Assembly: GCF_900107935.1 (NCBI RefSeq) | Contig: NZ_FNVG01000005.1 | Coordinates: 62,001-126,000, forward strand | DNA length: 64,000 nucleotides | Source of the DNA: Vibrio hangzhouensis | GTDB taxonomy: Bacteria > Pseudomonadota > Gammaproteobacteria > Enterobacterales > Vibrionaceae | Direction: 5' to 3' | Part shown: in pieces, positions 47,343 through 57,329 of the stretch | Numbering within the stretch: position 1 is the stretch's first letter | Layout of the letters: every line of letters starts with the position of its first letter | Position numbers and translations under genes: made by a program | The notes under the pieces: generated by a model | Databases searched by the model: none | The model's input: only the letters and a program-made list of their open reading frames with translations | Told to the model about the DNA's origin: nothing

Positions 47343-50300
47343 ATGACGAAAAGAAAGAGCTTTGGTAAAACGGATTCGAGACAGCAGCCTAAAATTAACC
47401 AACAATCGCAATCAACAGATAAGCAATCTCGCAAACGCCGTGAAAAGAAAAAGCGACTGTTCAGTTTGTTGCGCTATCAAGTTGGCGTACCTGCGACTCT
47501 TAGTTTGATTTTACCTTCTCTACTGAGTCAAAAGGTTAAAGCGGATGATGATATTCAACTTTCCGAAGACGGGGCTACATTAAAACCTGACGCGTCTTCT
47601 GCTGAGCTTCTTGAGAAACAATACAAGGAACTTCATCAAGCTGAGGTGGCAGAGGTCAAAGAGAGCAAGAATGAGCCAGTTGAGAAGGCAGACTCAATAG
47701 GGGCTAAACCAAGTCATCACCTTGTGCTGCACCATTACCCGCTGCGCACCGCGGTTGATCACCATTTGTTCCATTCCCCTGCGGCGCCAAATACACAAAC
47801 TGACCATTTCTTATCTCAAGCTCACGGTCCTGAGACTGGTTCTGCCACAGAGCATATCAACACTCCTCATTCCCCAGAGACGGTTTACTATAAGCCGGAG
47901 ATTCATAATCAACAGGTGTCGGCGAAAGAGGACGGAGGGCAAGTTAGTGGGCAACTAGTGGCAACGGATAATAATATCGGCGAGAAATTGATCTTCTCCA
48001 CAACGGCGCATGTTGATGGTTTTAACTTGCAAAAGGACGGTAGCTACACGTTAGACCCTGACGTTGCCGGTTATCAAAGCTTGCGAGAAGGTGAAATCAA
48101 AACGGTGGTCGTGCCGGTCACTGTAACGGATCAGTCGGGTTTGGCAACGAAAGCAGAACTGGTTATCACGTTGACCGGGACCAATGATGCGCCAAAGATC
48201 TCTGGTCAAGTCGCAGGCCAGTTGAAAGAAGACGTTAATGTCGACAGTAAAGGGCTTATGAGCGTGTCGGGTCAGGTTCAGGTTCAGGACATAGACAGCG
48301 GCGAGTCTCATACACTAGCCGAAATGATTCATGGGCAGTTCGGTACTTTAACCATTGATGCGCAAGGGCATTGGCATTATCAGGTCAACAATAACCTCAC
48401 AGCGATTCAGCAGCTTACAGCCAAATCGCATCTTGAAGAAGTTCTGACGATACACACTGCTGACAATACTCCCCAGCAGATACAGATCATGATCAGTGGC
48501 ACCGATGACAGGCCAATGATATCAGGGATTGACCAAGGAAAGGTCATCGAAGATTTACATGTCAACAACGGTGCTCTGGAAACTTCGGGCATACTCTCTG
48601 TCACCGATGTCGATTTGGGTCAGGCGCACTTTATCCCACAGGTGATAAGTGGTCTGTATGGTGTTTTGACTTTGGGTACAGACGGTAAATGGAGTTATGA
48701 AGCCAACAATCAACAAGGTGCAATTCAAAGTCTGGGCCAAGGTGCCGGCTTAACGGATACATTTACGGTTTCTAGCGCAGATGGAGCCACGCACCAAATA
48801 CATGTAGAGATTGAAGGCACCAATGATTTACCGGTGATGAGCGGCCAGTCGCAGTCAGTGAAAGAGGATGGCGCAATATTAAAGGGCCAGATGCACGCGA
48901 CCGATGTGGATCATGATTTGCTAACATACAGCATCGCTCACCCCGTAGAGGGTTTAACCTTTAACAGCGACGGCAGTTACAGTTTTAATCCTTCCCATGC
49001 TAGCTATCAACTGCTTAAAGATGGTGAGCATAAGGTGATTGATATTCCTGTTACCGCAACGGATGAACACGGTGCCAGTATTACACAAAACCTGACCATT
49101 AATATTCGTGGTACGGCAGACAGTGCGGTTATTGGTGGTGTGGATACGGGGAGTGTGCATGAGAATCAAGCGGGGCAGGATAAGTCTCCGGACTATGCCC
49201 AACCAGGGATGGCAGTTATTGGGCAAGATACGCTAACAACTAGCGGGCAGTTGACAATTGTGGATCCAGACTCTGGTGAGAGTGTATTTGATCCAAATGG
49301 TCCAGTGTACTCATACAGCGGTCAATATGGGCACTTACTGCTTCGTCCAGATGGTCATTGGGACTACGCCGTTGCGGCGGGTACGCACGATTGGCACTTT
49401 GGTTCAGCCAAAACCACAGTTGGTTCGAAAATCGATCAACTGGGTCAAGGACAAACGCTCACCGACACTATCACCATTCATTCAAAAGATGGTACGACTC
49501 ACGACATTGTCATCACCATACACGGGGATAATGATGCCCCTTACGTCTCATCAGAAGTTACGTTGCAGTCTGGCAAAGAAGACGTCAGCCAAACCTTCAC
49601 TAAAGCGGAATTGATGGTGAATGCGGTTGATGTCGACAGCAACGATGCAGGACGACTGACGGTGGCAAACTTGCTTGCCGACCATGGTTCTGTTCGTGAC
49701 AACCATGATGGCACCTATACCTTTACACCAGATAGAGATTACAACGGTCAGGTGCACTTCACCTACGATGTAAAGGATGTCCATGGCGGCGTCACTCCAA
49801 CCGGAGCTTCAATGCAGGTTACTCCGGTGGCCGACGCAGCACAAATAACGGCGATCGGAGACTCGCTAAAAGAGGACAATGTACTTAGCGGGACGACCGA
49901 GCTTCATTCGACGGGTTATTTTCGTGTTGTCGACCCTGATGGAGCTCAGGAGTCATTTTTTGAAACCACTCTAGCAGGAAGGAATGCCTTCTATAAGGGT
50001 TCACTAGGAGGAGACCTGCAGGTAAACAAAGATGGGGGTTATTTCTACAATATTGATAACTCATTGGTCGATTCTCTTAAAAACGGTGAAACCGTCACTG
50101 ACCAGTTTACGATAAGAAGTGCGGATGGTACGACAAAACAAGTTGAGTTCACGATACAGGGTACCAGTGATAAACCGTATATAGGTTCTGGCAGCTTGCA
50201 TGAGTGTGTATTTGAAGATGGTGGCCTGCTTAAAGGAAGCTTGTACGGCGTGGATCCTGATCATGGAGACCAGAAGCATCTTGTTTATACTCCTGTTGGC

Positions 50301-53300
50301 AGTGTCCCCGGGTTTACGATGCTACCTGACGGTCATTATACCTTTGATTCCTCGCATCCAGCCTATCAGCATGCTTCATTATCAAAAGGGGATGAACATA
50401 TTATTATCCCGGTCAAGGTGACCGACAGTGAAGGCTTGTACTCAGTGCAGAATTTGCGGATTACCATGATCCCGACAAACGACGCGCCAATAGTGACAGG
50501 CGCTCTTTCCCTATCTAAAGGAACAGAAGATCAGTCGGTGCTGCTTCACTCTCGTGACCTGCTTTCCAATGCCACTGACATTGATGATTACGATCGCTTA
50601 CACATTGCTAATGTGCGTGCCGACCACGGCAGGGTGACAGACAATCATGATGGTACCTTTACCTTTATTCCAGATGCCAATTACAGTGGGCGCGTAAACT
50701 TTAGCTACCAAGTGATGGATAACCATGGCGCATCGACTCCGGCAACAGCGGCAATGGACCTTGCCAATGTTAACGATCCAGCGGTGTTCTCCGGACAAGA
50801 TACAGGCGGCATTACCGAAGACCATCACGTCCAGGGTGATGCTCAGCATACGGTGTTTACTACCGGAGTTCTTAACGTTGTCGACCCAGACAGTGGCGAA
50901 CAGCATTTCCATGCAACGCATCGGGCGCAGGCCATTCATGATCCTTTCGGTGGAACCTTAACCATTGGCAAAGCGGGGGATTGGGCATACAGCGTTCCTA
51001 ACGCCAATTTGCAGCATTTAGCTCAGGGACAAACTGAGCAGGTCCAGTATCAGGTTCAGAGCGCGGGGGGAGATACCCACACCATTACCGTGACGATCCG
51101 TGGTACGAATGACGCTCCGACACTAACGGCTCAGACCCAGGCTGTGACTGAAGATGGACAAGAGTTGGCTGGGAAAATGCAGGGCAACGACACTGATCAG
51201 GGAGCAGTACTTCATTATTCCATCGCACAAGCCGTGGATGGGTTGACGTTCAATAACGATGGCAGTTATCGCTTTGACCCGAGCCATTCAGCATACCAAC
51301 ATCTATCTGCCGGACAAACACAGACGTTGACAATTCCGGTGTCAGTGACCGATGAACACCATGCCAGTGTGACGGAAAATCTGATCATTACCATCACCGG
51401 AACTAACGACAATCCGATTGTCTCTCCAATCTCAGACACAGTGAAAGAAGACTCGGACACTCATCATGTGGTTGACTTGCTTCAAGGTGCGACAGACCCG
51501 GATGGTGGCCCGCTTTCCATCTCACACATTCAGTGTCAGTACCATGGTGCTACGGGGCCGTTACCTGATGGGGTAACGTTTTCCCATGATGGAACCCATG
51601 TCATCGTCGATGCTACCGCACAAGGATTCCAGCATTTGTCTGAACGTGAGAAGGAACAGATCACCTTTCATTACCTGGTGACGGATCCTCAAGGTGGTAC
51701 CACTAGTCAAACCGCGACGATTACGGTCGTTGGTAGCGACGATAAAGCGAACATTGCCTCGTCGAGCATTGAGCTTACCGAGCAGCAAGCGCTTAAAACG
51801 TATCGGGATATCTCAAGTTTTATGGGACGTTTAAGCCTGGTCGATCCGGACAGTCACGATCATACGCAGTTCAGTTTTACTCTGGAGCAGGGCTCGCAAA
51901 ATATAGGCTATCTGACAGTTTGGCCCGATGGTACCTACCGCTATTATGCTGATGCTGCTCGAAATCATGGCAGTAATTATCGAATTGCGGCGCTCAAAAC
52001 AGGGGAAACTTTGACCGAGCATTTTCAGGTTAAGACCAGTGACGGACAGACGAGAGACATTGCCGTCACCATCCATGGTAGTGACAACAATGCCTATCTG
52101 GAAGTCGTCGATCCACGGTATCTTCCGGCCCATCAGAATATCTATGAAGACCGCACTTCACACAGTGATCCCAATCAGTTGTACGCTGGTGGGATTATTC
52201 GTGTCCGTGACCCGGACCACGACGATGCCTTCGCCGTGTCACACTCAGAAACAACGCCTCATGGGGGGCATTTTTTCGTCAACAATGGCGGGAGTTGGAG
52301 CTATACCATTGATAATCATCTCGATGAGGTTCAAAACCTTGCCGAAGGAGAGTCATTTACCGAGTCGTTCACTATTACGTCAAAAGATGGCACTGCATCG
52401 AAAGTGGTTCAGGTGACGGTGCATGGCAGTAATGACAGACCTGTAGTCACTGCGGCAGTTACGTTGCCAAGCGGTGAAGAAGACAAAGATATGATTCTGA
52501 CCAGCCAGCAGTTGCTGGCCAATGCGACGGATCGGGACCATGGGGATCTTGCCAGATTAAGTATTGCGAATTTGAGCGCAAATCATGGCGTTATCATCGA
52601 TCATCATGATGGCACCTTCACATTCAGGCCAAGTGCGCAGTACAACGGTGATGTCCATTTTACCTATGATGTGGTCGACCCTCATGGGGCAAGTGTCCAT
52701 ACCGGAGCAAGTTCAACGCTGGCGTCCGTTAATGACCCGAGCTCTCTGGCTCCGAGTCTGGCGCATGCGATTGTGACGGAGGACCATACGTCGGGGGGAA
52801 GGGGTAACAGCCTTTGGTCTGGCTGGACCAATATTGATATACAGGACCCCGATAGTGCTTCTGACGCAGCGGTCGTCGCTATTGAAGTGAATGGAGTCCG
52901 GCATAACGTTCCAGCAGACTTTGCTATGACTCTCACGGCTAACCATGGCTACTTCAGTACCACACACAGTACCGATGGGCATAACAAATGGAGTTACACC
53001 GCTGATAATGCTGACTCAGATATTCAGGGGCTGAAGTCAGGGGAGCAACTACAAGATTCAATGGTGTTAATCACCAGAGACGGAACGCGCATCCCGGTGA
53101 CTGCGACGATTAATGGACAGGATGATCACGTCGTTATCGATACGCCTAATGCGCTCACGTCACCCATCGGCACGGTGATTGAAGATAGCAAAACGACAGT
53201 TGCGGGCATGTTGCATGCTCATGATCTCGACTACGGTGATACGGTAAGCTATGAGTTGGCAAACTCGCAACCCACACAATCCGGTAGCTACGGAACCTTT

Positions 53301-55937
53301 TATCTCGATAGTTCAGGCGCCTGGCACTACGATTTAGATGCGTCCAAGGTACAGGCACTTGGCGCCGGAGACGGCAAAGCTGAAGGGTTCGATATTGTAG
53401 CGATTTCAAGCGACGGTTCCAGAGCAACACAAAGGGTTGAAGTGTTCGTCCAAGGTACCGATGATGCTGCAACGATAACTGGACAAAGCACAGGCACTAT
53501 CACCGAAGACCAGCAAGTCCAAAATGATGCAGCGCATACTGTTTGCGTTAGCGGAGTTCTCAATGCGCAGGATGCTGATGCGGGTGAAAGCGGGTTTCAA
53601 CACACGCTTAACGCACATGCTATCAATGACCCATTTGGAGGAAGTCTTTCCATAGGTAAAACGGGTGGGTGGACCTATAGCGCGCCCAATGCGAACTTGC
53701 AGCATCTGGGGCAAGGGGAGACTCAACAGGTTCAATATGAAGTGCAGACGTTGGGCGGTGATAAGCATGTCATCACGATACAGGTTGCTGGTACCAACGA
53801 TGGTCCTGTGCTGCATGTCTCCCCCATAACACCAATAACAGGCACCCTAACTGAGACCGATGTTGATGTGGGGGATACACATCAGTTTGGTGTTAGCCAG
53901 TCTTCGGGACAGTACGGGACTCTAAGCGTTGACCCAGACACTGGGGCATATCAGTACACGCCAAATGGTCAAATAGTCGGTATGCATTACAATTCTGTGT
54001 CTGGCTATACGGGTCAAGATACGTTTGAAGTGTCGGTGACTGATAAAGCAGGGTTAACATCGTCTTTATTTGTGACATTTGATGTGACTGGCACGGTTAC
54101 GGCGCCATCAGGTACAGGTCAGCGACCTACGACATCCACTTTGGTTTCGACTCAACCGACGATATCGCAAACGATGCCAACTCAGATGACAGCATCTGCT
54201 CAGGCAATTAATCATGTCACTGTGGATCTGACAACGAGCAGTGATACAGGTCAGTCTGATACGGATAACCTGACGAGTGCTCAGACGCCGGAAATTAGTG
54301 GTCATACTGATATTCCGTTCTCGCTCGTGAAGATTTACGATGATTCAAAAGTGATAGGCAGCGGTTATTCTGACGATCATGGTGATTATCAAATAGTGGT
54401 CGGAGCGTTGGGTGACGGTGTGCACAACATCAGTGCCAGAGCGCTGGCGCCTTCCGGTGTCCTGCCAACAGTTTCATCTGTTATGCCTGTGACAATTGAT
54501 ACACAAGCACCAACGCCGTCGATATCGATAGATTCAATTACCAGTGACAATGTCATTAATGCCGTTGAATCTCAGTCATCCATCACCATTACAGGGTCTT
54601 CCACTGGTGGAACGCAACCAGGTGACGTTGTCACTATAGAAGTGGGCGGACATCAATTCACGGGGCAACTCGATGCTTCGGGACGGTACAGTATTGATGT
54701 GCCCGGAGGTGAGCTAGTCCATGCCGCTATGATCAAGGCAAGTGTATCGGCAACAGACAGTGCAGGGAACACGGCTACGGCGTTTGCCGACCATCATTTT
54801 GATGTAGACACGAGCGTGTCCAGCCCAACCATTACTTTTGAAGATCCTGGCCCTGATAATGCCTACAGTAAGGCGGAAATTGCTCAAGGCGCCGCAGGTA
54901 CAATCACGGCGACTGTTCATGCAGCGGCAGACGCGAAAGTGGGAGAGCACATCAATATCAATGGTGTTGTTCATGTGCTCGATGCAAACAGCCTACGCCA
55001 TGGCATACAACTGGAGGTTGCGCCTAGCACCATCGTTAGGGCGGTTATGACCGATGAGCATGGCAATGTAAGCTCGAACTTAAATATGGCCGCCGGGGCG
55101 AAACCCGAACCTATCGTGGTCACCGCGCCTTCAGGAAGTCACCAAATCAGCGCATCTCTTGGTGTCCCAACGCTGATGCCATCACAAACGCCAGTACCGT
55201 CTGCTCAACAGGGGTGGAAAATTCTGGTGAATGGCCATTATCACACGTCCTACACCAGCCAGTGGGGAACTCTGACCATCGATCCTAAAACCGGCCACCT
55301 GAGCTATCAGGAGCACGCCGATGTCCACACCGGTCCGCATGGCTCGGCACAGAATGTCGGAGTTCACGAAGACCATTTCCAAATTGCTCTGCAAGGTTCG
55401 CATCAGGACGATGTGCTGCTGCATGTTCAGGTGAGTATTTTAAATCATGGTCCGGGTCACAGTGGTAAGCTGACTTTAGGCTCGGAAGTGCTGGATATGA
55501 CAGTGACTCCGGTGACTACAAATCATCCGCCACCGCCTCCGCCGCCTGCGCCAGCAGATTTCGCAGACGAGGCGATGGACGTCGATGAACCGGTTAGTGC
55601 AAATCCTTTGACCATCATGACTCAATTGGGTCTTGATGCCAGCAATGAACATCATCACCCAGACGAAGAGCCGTCACAGCGAGTGAGCAGTTATCTGGAT
55701 AAGCTTGGCCTGGAAAACGCTCCTCACAGTGGAGCTAGCCCCTCTTCAGACGTATTGCCGGATGATATTGACATTGTGCTTAATGATGAGGTCACTGAAT
55801 CGTCTTCGGTAGAACATAGACCCGATGGGCATGAGGGGGGATTGTATGATGACTCTGTAGCTAGTCATGAAGCGGATAGCCGAGATGACCAACACCATCA
55901 CGATGACCCAACACTACCCGATGACTCCAATCCGTGA
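47343..55937 (+). CDS. Giant VCBS/cadherin-repeat adhesin, type I secretion candidate
   Basis: About 2,864 residues. The N-terminus is basic and Lys/Arg-rich, followed by a hydrophobic stretch (YQVGVPATLSLILPSLLSQ) that may retain or export it, then a His-rich linker to about residue 190. About 18 repeats follow to about 2,200, each ending in a [GT][TS][ND]DxP-like linker (GTNDAPKIS, GTNDLPVMS, GSNDRPVVT) and rich in Asp-Gly, as in VCBS/cadherin domains that rigidify with calcium. Ig-like units come next, then a Pro-rich hinge (HPPPPPPPAP) and an Asp/His-rich tail. I see no RTX nonapeptides. Two repeats (nt 50.80-51.12 and 53.48-53.81 kb) are strikingly alike. ATG 47313 is an alternative start. 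It faces a type I secretion operon, its likely exporter. Confidence 0.88.
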   Translation: MTKRKSFGKTDSRQQPKINQQSQSTDKQSRKRREKKKRLFSLLRYQVGVPATLSLILPSLLSQKVKADDDIQLSEDGATLKPDASSAELLEKQYKELHQAEVAEVKESKNEPVEKADSIGAKPSHHLVLHHYPLRTAVDHHLFHSPAAPNTQTDHFLSQAHGPETGSATEHINTPHSPETVYYKPEIHNQQVSAKEDGGQVSGQLVATDNNIGEKLIFSTTAHVDGFNLQKDGSYTLDPDVAGYQSLREGEIKTVVVPVTVTDQSGLATKAELVITLTGTNDAPKISGQVAGQLKEDVNVDSKGLMSVSGQVQVQDIDSGESHTLAEMIHGQFGTLTIDAQGHWHYQVNNNLTAIQQLTAKSHLEEVLTIHTADNTPQQIQIMISGTDDRPMISGIDQGKVIEDLHVNNGALETSGILSVTDVDLGQAHFIPQVISGLYGVLTLGTDGKWSYEANNQQGAIQSLGQGAGLTDTFTVSSADGATHQIHVEIEGTNDLPVMSGQSQSVKEDGAILKGQMHATDVDHDLLTYSIAHPVEGLTFNSDGSYSFNPSHASYQLLKDGEHKVIDIPVTATDEHGASITQNLTINIRGTADSAVIGGVDTGSVHENQAGQDKSPDYAQPGMAVIGQDTLTTSGQLTIVDPDSGESVFDPNGPVYSYSGQYGHLLLRPDGHWDYAVAAGTHDWHFGSAKTTVGSKIDQLGQGQTLTDTITIHSKDGTTHDIVITIHGDNDAPYVSSEVTLQSGKEDVSQTFTKAELMVNAVDVDSNDAGRLTVANLLADHGSVRDNHDGTYTFTPDRDYNGQVHFTYDVKDVHGGVTPTGASMQVTPVADAAQITAIGDSLKEDNVLSGTTELHSTGYFRVVDPDGAQESFFETTLAGRNAFYKGSLGGDLQVNKDGGYFYNIDNSLVDSLKNGETVTDQFTIRSADGTTKQVEFTIQGTSDKPYIGSGSLHECVFEDGGLLKGSLYGVDPDHGDQKHLVYTPVGSVPGFTMLPDGHYTFDSSHPAYQHASLSKGDEHIIIPVKVTDSEGLYSVQNLRITMIPTNDAPIVTGALSLSKGTEDQSVLLHSRDLLSNATDIDDYDRLHIANVRADHGRVTDNHDGTFTFIPDANYSGRVNFSYQVMDNHGASTPATAAMDLANVNDPAVFSGQDTGGITEDHHVQGDAQHTVFTTGVLNVVDPDSGEQHFHATHRAQAIHDPFGGTLTIGKAGDWAYSVPNANLQHLAQGQTEQVQYQVQSAGGDTHTITVTIRGTNDAPTLTAQTQAVTEDGQELAGKMQGNDTDQGAVLHYSIAQAVDGLTFNNDGSYRFDPSHSAYQHLSAGQTQTLTIPVSVTDEHHASVTENLIITITGTNDNPIVSPISDTVKEDSDTHHVVDLLQGATDPDGGPLSISHIQCQYHGATGPLPDGVTFSHDGTHVIVDATAQGFQHLSEREKEQITFHYLVTDPQGGTTSQTATITVVGSDDKANIASSSIELTEQQALKTYRDISSFMGRLSLVDPDSHDHTQFSFTLEQGSQNIGYLTVWPDGTYRYYADAARNHGSNYRIAALKTGETLTEHFQVKTSDGQTRDIAVTIHGSDNNAYLEVVDPRYLPAHQNIYEDRTSHSDPNQLYAGGIIRVRDPDHDDAFAVSHSETTPHGGHFFVNNGGSWSYTIDNHLDEVQNLAEGESFTESFTITSKDGTASKVVQVTVHGSNDRPVVTAAVTLPSGEEDKDMILTSQQLLANATDRDHGDLARLSIANLSANHGVIIDHHDGTFTFRPSAQYNGDVHFTYDVVDPHGASVHTGASSTLASVNDPSSLAPSLAHAIVTEDHTSGGRGNSLWSGWTNIDIQDPDSASDAAVVAIEVNGVRHNVPADFAMTLTANHGYFSTTHSTDGHNKWSYTADNADSDIQGLKSGEQLQDSMVLITRDGTRIPVTATINGQDDHVVIDTPNALTSPIGTVIEDSKTTVAGMLHAHDLDYGDTVSYELANSQPTQSGSYGTFYLDSSGAWHYDLDASKVQALGAGDGKAEGFDIVAISSDGSRATQRVEVFVQGTDDAATITGQSTGTITEDQQVQNDAAHTVCVSGVLNAQDADAGESGFQHTLNAHAINDPFGGSLSIGKTGGWTYSAPNANLQHLGQGETQQVQYEVQTLGGDKHVITIQVAGTNDGPVLHVSPITPITGTLTETDVDVGDTHQFGVSQSSGQYGTLSVDPDTGAYQYTPNGQIVGMHYNSVSGYTGQDTFEVSVTDKAGLTSSLFVTFDVTGTVTAPSGTGQRPTTSTLVSTQPTISQTMPTQMTASAQAINHVTVDLTTSSDTGQSDTDNLTSAQTPEISGHTDIPFSLVKIYDDSKVIGSGYSDDHGDYQIVVGALGDGVHNISARALAPSGVLPTVSSVMPVTIDTQAPTPSISIDSITSDNVINAVESQSSITITGSSTGGTQPGDVVTIEVGGHQFTGQLDASGRYSIDVPGGELVHAAMIKASVSATDSAGNTATAFADHHFDVDTSVSSPTITFEDPGPDNAYSKAEIAQGAAGTITATVHAAADAKVGEHININGVVHVLDANSLRHGIQLEVAPSTIVRAVMTDEHGNVSSNLNMAAGAKPEPIVVTAPSGSHQISASLGVPTLMPSQTPVPSAQQGWKILVNGHYHTSYTSQWGTLTIDPKTGHLSYQEHADVHTGPHGSAQNVGVHEDHFQIALQGSHQDDVLLHVQVSILNHGPGHSGKLTLGSEVLDMTVTPVTTNHPPPPPPPAPADFADEAMDVDEPVSANPLTIMTQLGLDASNEHHHPDEEPSQRVSSYLDKLGLENAPHSGASPSSDVLPDDIDIVLNDEVTESSSVEHRPDGHEGGLYDDSVASHEADSRDDQHHHDDPTLPDDSNP

Positions 55938-56033
55938 TTTAGAGTTAATGGCGTTTGGTCGATTCTGAATATCCTGCTTCGAGAATGCCCCTTCTTAACA
56001 GGGAGGGGCACTGTTTTTGAATCGGTATACAAG

Positions 56034-57329
56034 CTAACGTTCGCCAAATGCTCGACTGATATTGGTAAAGATCGGTTTCCATAGATATTGGAATACGGTT
56101 TTTTCACCGGTCGTAATATCAACCTCGCCGGTCATGCCGGGCAATATTGCAAACTTCTCAGGGTCGTTGCGAAAATAGGGTGTGTCGACCGCGATGGTGA
56201 CCTCGTAAAAGATGTTACCTTTTTCATCCTGGATAGTTGTCGGTGAAATAGACTCAACAACGCCACTTAACGCACCAAAACGACTGTAGTCATAGGCATC
56301 GATTTTGACACGAGCGGGTTGCCCCACTGTAACAAAGCCGATGTCTCGTGGTGACAGTTTTGCTTTAAAGTCAGCGACTCCACCGATAGGCACGATTTCA
56401 ACCACAGTGCCTCCAGGTTGAATGACCGCACCAACTTTAGTGCTGGGAATACTCTGCACAAGCCCTTGCAGAGGAGAGGTGAGTACAGTGTTGGACAACT
56501 TGGCTTCACCAGAACGCACTCTCGCTTGAAGCGCTGAAAGCTCTGACGCGGCTTTGGAGCGTTGATCGGAGACTTCCACTTTTGCCTCAGCCAGAAGCTG
56601 TGAGATTTTTTCATCATTTGAGTCTGCTTGTTTAAGCAGTAATGCTTTTTTGCCTCGAGCCTGTTCAATTTGTTGTTCAATGGAGGCGACTGTTTGTTCC
56701 ATTTCTAACACTCTCAAACGAGAAATGTTGCCGCTTTTTTGTCCTTTTTGCAAAATGGCGAGCTCTTGCTTCGAAGCGGTCAACTGTCTTTCAAACGCAG
56801 GAATCGCGTTGTCGGTACTGCGCAATTGCTCTGCTATTTGCTCTGCTTCCTTTTCAAGGACGATACGTTTCTGATAATAGAGTGCGACCTGGGCGCTACG
56901 CTGGGCTCTTTGTTCCGCGACAAGCTCTGGGTATTGTTGTTCATAGGCACTGAAATTAGGGTCTCGCTCATCGATTAGCGATGACAACCTTTCAATAGTC
57001 AGATTAAGTGTGGCCTGTTGAGCTTTTAACTCTTCCAGTGCAGTCGTTTGAAACGTTGCATCAAATTCCACCAGAACTTGTCCTGCTTCAACCATCTCAC
57101 CTTCGCTAACAGAGATGGTCTTCAGCTTTCCTCCAATGTCACTTTGAATGATTTGTCTTTCACCTTCCGGAACAACCTCACCCTGAGCTTTGGCAATTTC
57201 ATCGACTTGCGTGACCACCGACCATACACCGAAAGCAATGACACAAAGAGCAATGGCGTAGGTTGAAATAGAGAGAAGGCGCTTGGTTTGTTTCGTCTCT
57301 ATGGCTTCAGCATATTGCAGTTTACTCAT
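56034..57329 (-). CDS. HlyD-family membrane-fusion protein of type I secretion
   Basis: 431 residues: a short cytoplasmic tail, one membrane helix (LSISTYAIALCVIAFGVWSVV), then a lipoyl half (GEVVPEGERQIIQSDIGGKL; VSEGEMVEAGQVLVEFDA), a long coiled coil (about 130-280) and the closing beta-barrel (VLTSPLQGLVQSI; PGMTGEVDITTGEKTVFQYL). It links the inner-membrane ABC pair to an outer-membrane TolC-type channel, absent here. ATG 57329 has GGAG upstream and overlaps the end of the preceding ABC gene region. Confidence 0.92.
   Translation of the reverse strand: MSKLQYAEAIETKQTKRLLSISTYAIALCVIAFGVWSVVTQVDEIAKAQGEVVPEGERQIIQSDIGGKLKTISVSEGEMVEAGQVLVEFDATFQTTALEELKAQQATLNLTIERLSSLIDERDPNFSAYEQQYPELVAEQRAQRSAQVALYYQKRIVLEKEAEQIAEQLRSTDNAIPAFERQLTASKQELAILQKGQKSGNISRLRVLEMEQTVASIEQQIEQARGKKALLLKQADSNDEKISQLLAEAKVEVSDQRSKAASELSALQARVRSGEAKLSNTVLTSPLQGLVQSIPSTKVGAVIQPGGTVVEIVPIGGVADFKAKLSPRDIGFVTVGQPARVKIDAYDYSRFGALSGVVESISPTTIQDEKGNIFYEVTIAVDTPYFRNDPEKFAILPGMTGEVDITTGEKTVFQYLWKPIFTNISRAFGER

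Noticed and set aside
47343..55937. RTX calcium-binding toxin
   Set aside because: No GGxGxDxUx nonapeptide runs and no toxin domain; the repeats are VCBS/cadherin-like.
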